From the NCBI GenBank assembly GCA_003132905.1, contig PKZC01000073.1, positions 4,333 through 11,937 of the forward strand: DNA of 7,605 bases. The letters run 5' to 3'. Shown piece after piece: positions 6,701 to 7,605 of this stretch. This DNA comes from Bryobacterales bacterium (GTDB taxonomy: Bacteria > Acidobacteriota > Terriglobia > Bryobacterales > Bryobacteraceae). The notes below the pieces were generated by a model. That model did no database searches. It saw nothing but the letters and a program-made list of their open reading frames with translations, and was not told where the DNA came from. Each line of letters starts with the position of its first letter. Position 1 is the first letter of the stretch. A program made the translations under genes and the position numbers.

Positions 6701-7317
6701 TGGAGCGGCGTCTCGAGCAGCCTCTCCGCTTCGGCAGGTGTTGTGCCGACTGAAATCAGCACTGGGCTGCCGATGGAGGTTTTACTTGCGGGCGAGCCGG
6801 CTGCCGAATTGGCCGCCCATGCTCCCTGACAGCGTGCACAGGCATTGCCGGCCGGATATTTCTCGCCCTTACTACAAATCAGATCGCCACAAAGAAACGA
6901 TATTTTGGCATCGTAGCAATATCCGCGTGGACCGCAGATGTAGCCGGTCCTACATCGAAGGCTATTGCCGGGACACAGTGGGCCAGTACGGGTTATGCCG
7001 ACGCAATTGCCCGACGTGTTCAACCCCGTGGGCAAGTTGCACGTTGTTCCGCTTGCGCAATAGGCATTCGGCCTCAATTCACAAGCGCCCGGAGGCATGC
7101 AATGGCCGCCGGTCATTTTTTTCCATCCTGGCGCGCATTGCGCGTGCGAACTTGTCGAAAATGCCGCGAGCCCTGCGCTCGCGAGCGCCCATAGAATTGC
7201 GTGTTTCCAGAAAACGGTCCGCCGGCAGGTCACGGGCGCTTTGAAAGACCGAGGCTGGTCAATTCGCCGGACCGCAAATGCGCGGCCAGCCATGGCCCAT
7301 CGAATTGTCCGCCCCAT
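3766..7317 (-). CDS. Large exported protein: Cys-rich module, PDZ domain, class-3-lipase-like hydrolase
   Basis: This 1183-aa protein is predicted to be exported and to hydrolyse an ester or lipid. Residues about 38-59 are the signal core, ending SSHAQC with likely cleavage after Ala59. Residues 61-163 hold 14 cysteines, probably disulfide-bonded. Residues about 332-421 are a PDZ domain (GYLGI carboxylate loop, then SPAAKAGIIAGDWI). The region about 195-330 and the middle 425-870 match no domain I can name. Residues about 880-1145 resemble lipase class 3: AYLSDQVYN, the strand FVAFRGT (955-960), and the elbow GHSLGG with nucleophile Ser1008. His1138 (RHSIST) is the likely catalytic His; the acid may be Glu1071 (EPLN). 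The ATG at 7317 leaves an unusually long basic leader of about 37 residues. ATG at 7293 or GTG at 7233 would give a more normal signal peptide, but none has a good ribosome binding site. RR at 32-33 does not fit the twin-arginine motif. The gene stands alone. The lipase and PDZ calls are fairly firm; substrate and role are unknown. Confidence 0.85.
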   Translation of the reverse strand: MGRTIRWAMAGRAFAVRRIDQPRSFKAPVTCRRTVFWKHAILWALASAGLAAFSTSSHAQCAPGWKKMTGGHCMPPGACELRPNAYCASGTTCNLPTGLNTSGNCVGITRTGPLCPGNSLRCRTGYICGPRGYCYDAKISFLCGDLICSKGEKYPAGNACARCQGAWAANSAAGSPASKTSIGSPVLISVGTTPAEAERLLETPLHALPQGVYKLDREYDFNVLDAVYYDAGSRQISLVGHRDDHFKGPPIPYLEHLATLLENPSPRFTLNLTPDSYRRANAFFNWAPSRLQAEKFNKELYDVIDARGNITPIGRYMLPSFGIYPVHDNKTPGYLGIETHLTKDGMTAVTRVAPNSPAAKAGIIAGDWITFFDDGPIVSPIDRPVYHPQDLAHRVRYAGAGTTLNITFQRGVQPFKKSVTLTADSQDPWLGVTRYDLVAALYRAAGDERAARVIEAFGLLKDSPMGNPALGATLARFIAALNLPPDPSPEARARALAMRLDEIFAFPGNPVLAAFNANFAKTRNASAAFHPALDQMDKALVPKVLQLLERPLDQPGGFQIPPEVVDRLWSVRAEMTPEYRGVPADSLLGRAMFESDYLTKRLTNRPDLKLKFPTYQTEFEYRRTHGLNKDDGVFRTWISVAKLDVAQSSSGDTLELRDVEMRYNISKLDNNGIDLPNQQPSGYADLLTSLYNDFAREYPSLHELREIAKLTAIAAWLHGKTPSLRLPKEGAVKWRGPAKVPGLAYTYLYNRDRKLFYQMLVEGGVNLNLQPFLWPTTGVVDARGTSGGGALPRGAPLIPTSPAGVVDLRKPDGGYLIAPPPYDDAAGWVVHVDAIHGGRQSVSVMLDRIRTAVKQDSRASSESCRALNDQIADLKEAQIPAYLSDQVYNKYDPNLPAAATPAGFKLISDDKSIYVEMKKLLPGVEVAEIRKLIDPENTDYRAAIYKDEKTGKIFVAFRGTQSADDGSADFNQGLGDKVSYYDRATKLAELLKHSPDVQKYGIEFVGHSLGGGLAAAASLVACGPDLSPAPPRRWKCSADTFNASGVHPKTVVGKDLRAAQGYIKSYVVEHEPLNTLQDHRAMTAAGISGTALLLGGGVIPAEWAPWQVATNDALPPSLGRRTTVPIWKGGPPIGLARHSISTAIEALRVRIEKLQRQYANDCAARRPGEVPVPRPEASDAWKN

Positions 7318-7605
7318 GCGCCCCCCGCATTATCAGCCGATTAGACGACTGTAACGAGAGTTGGCGCGCCTGTCTGTAACCTCTTTCGCGCATTCGCGGG
7401 ATCGGTTTTGCTTGCGACCGCGATTTGCTTCGCCGAACTTTGCGTGCTGCTGAGAAATATGTCGGCCGGTCAAAGTCCGTAGATAACGTCGCGAGTGTAT
7501 CGGCGATGGGTTACTAAGGGTTATTTGCGACCAAGCGTTTCAGCGCCCGTGCCGGCTAATGTCCGCTTCTCTAATCGGCCGTTTGGGGTCAAGCACTTTC
7601 AGACT
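7318..7605. other. Region upstream of the large gene, no gene seen
   Basis: These 288 bases should hold the promoter of the 1183-aa gene, but I find no convincing pair. A minus-strand GATAAT (7334-7329) is a fair -10 element without a matching -35; if used it would leave almost no leader before the ATG at 7317, which would favour the downstream GTG start. No reading frame, RNA gene or clear repeat is supported here. Confidence 0.4.

Noticed and set aside
6055..6730. HtrA-type protease ahead of the PDZ domain
   Set aside because: No GNSGG-like serine motif or His/Asp partners are visible in residues 195-331.
7201..7230. Possible twin-arginine export signal in the large protein
   Set aside because: The sequence CRRTVFWK has an extra residue between RR and the Phe position and lacks the usual Ser/Thr before RR, so a Sec signal is preferred.
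6738..7244. A 168-codon plus-strand frame rich in Arg and Cys
   Set aside because: It is the antisense of the Cys-rich N-terminal module, whose signal peptide and PDZ context support the minus strand.

Overview
The window looks like accessory DNA from an alphaproteobacterium, most likely a Bradyrhizobium-type member of the Rhizobiales. The evidence is an H-NS-family regulator of the alphaproteobacterial (HvrA-like) kind, a small exported protein of a style I associate with Bradyrhizobiaceae, and a codon style rich in G and C. Long stretches between genes, a decayed gene and several unrecognised reading frames suggest an island or other variable region rather than core genome. The genus is inference; no marker gene is present.

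Left part (1-1602, plus strand). Positions 1-1139 hold the remnant of a UvrD-type helicase with a C-terminal RecB-like (PD-(D/E)XK) nuclease. It has two frameshifts, a Pro where motif VI normally carries the arginine finger, and it stops just after the first nuclease motif (GxxxH). An intact H-NS-family nucleoid protein (1225-1602) follows.

Middle part (1661-3219, minus strand). Three unrelated small genes lie here: a 232-aa protein with a membrane hairpin, an 88-aa exported protein with two cysteines, and a 73-aa single-pass membrane protein. Each has its own gap and ribosome binding site, so they do not look like one operon. A perfect 20-bp dyad sits just upstream of the exported-protein gene.

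Gap 3220-3765. A good intrinsic terminator (3421-3453) points to the minus strand. It is preceded at a short distance by a GC hairpin and a promoter-like pair, so a minus-strand small RNA of roughly 85 nt is a reasonable candidate.

Right part (3766-7317, minus strand). One very large gene encodes a predicted exported 1183-aa protein: a 14-cysteine N-terminal module, a PDZ domain, a long uncharacterised middle, and a C-terminal class-3-lipase-like alpha/beta hydrolase with a GHSLGG nucleophile elbow. It is the most interesting coding feature here. The last 288 bases hold no gene I can support.

No shared pathway is evident. The minus-strand proteins all appear to be membrane or envelope proteins, and the H-NS-family protein could silence such accessory genes, but that link is inference. 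I see no tRNA, rRNA, CRISPR array or complete insertion sequence.
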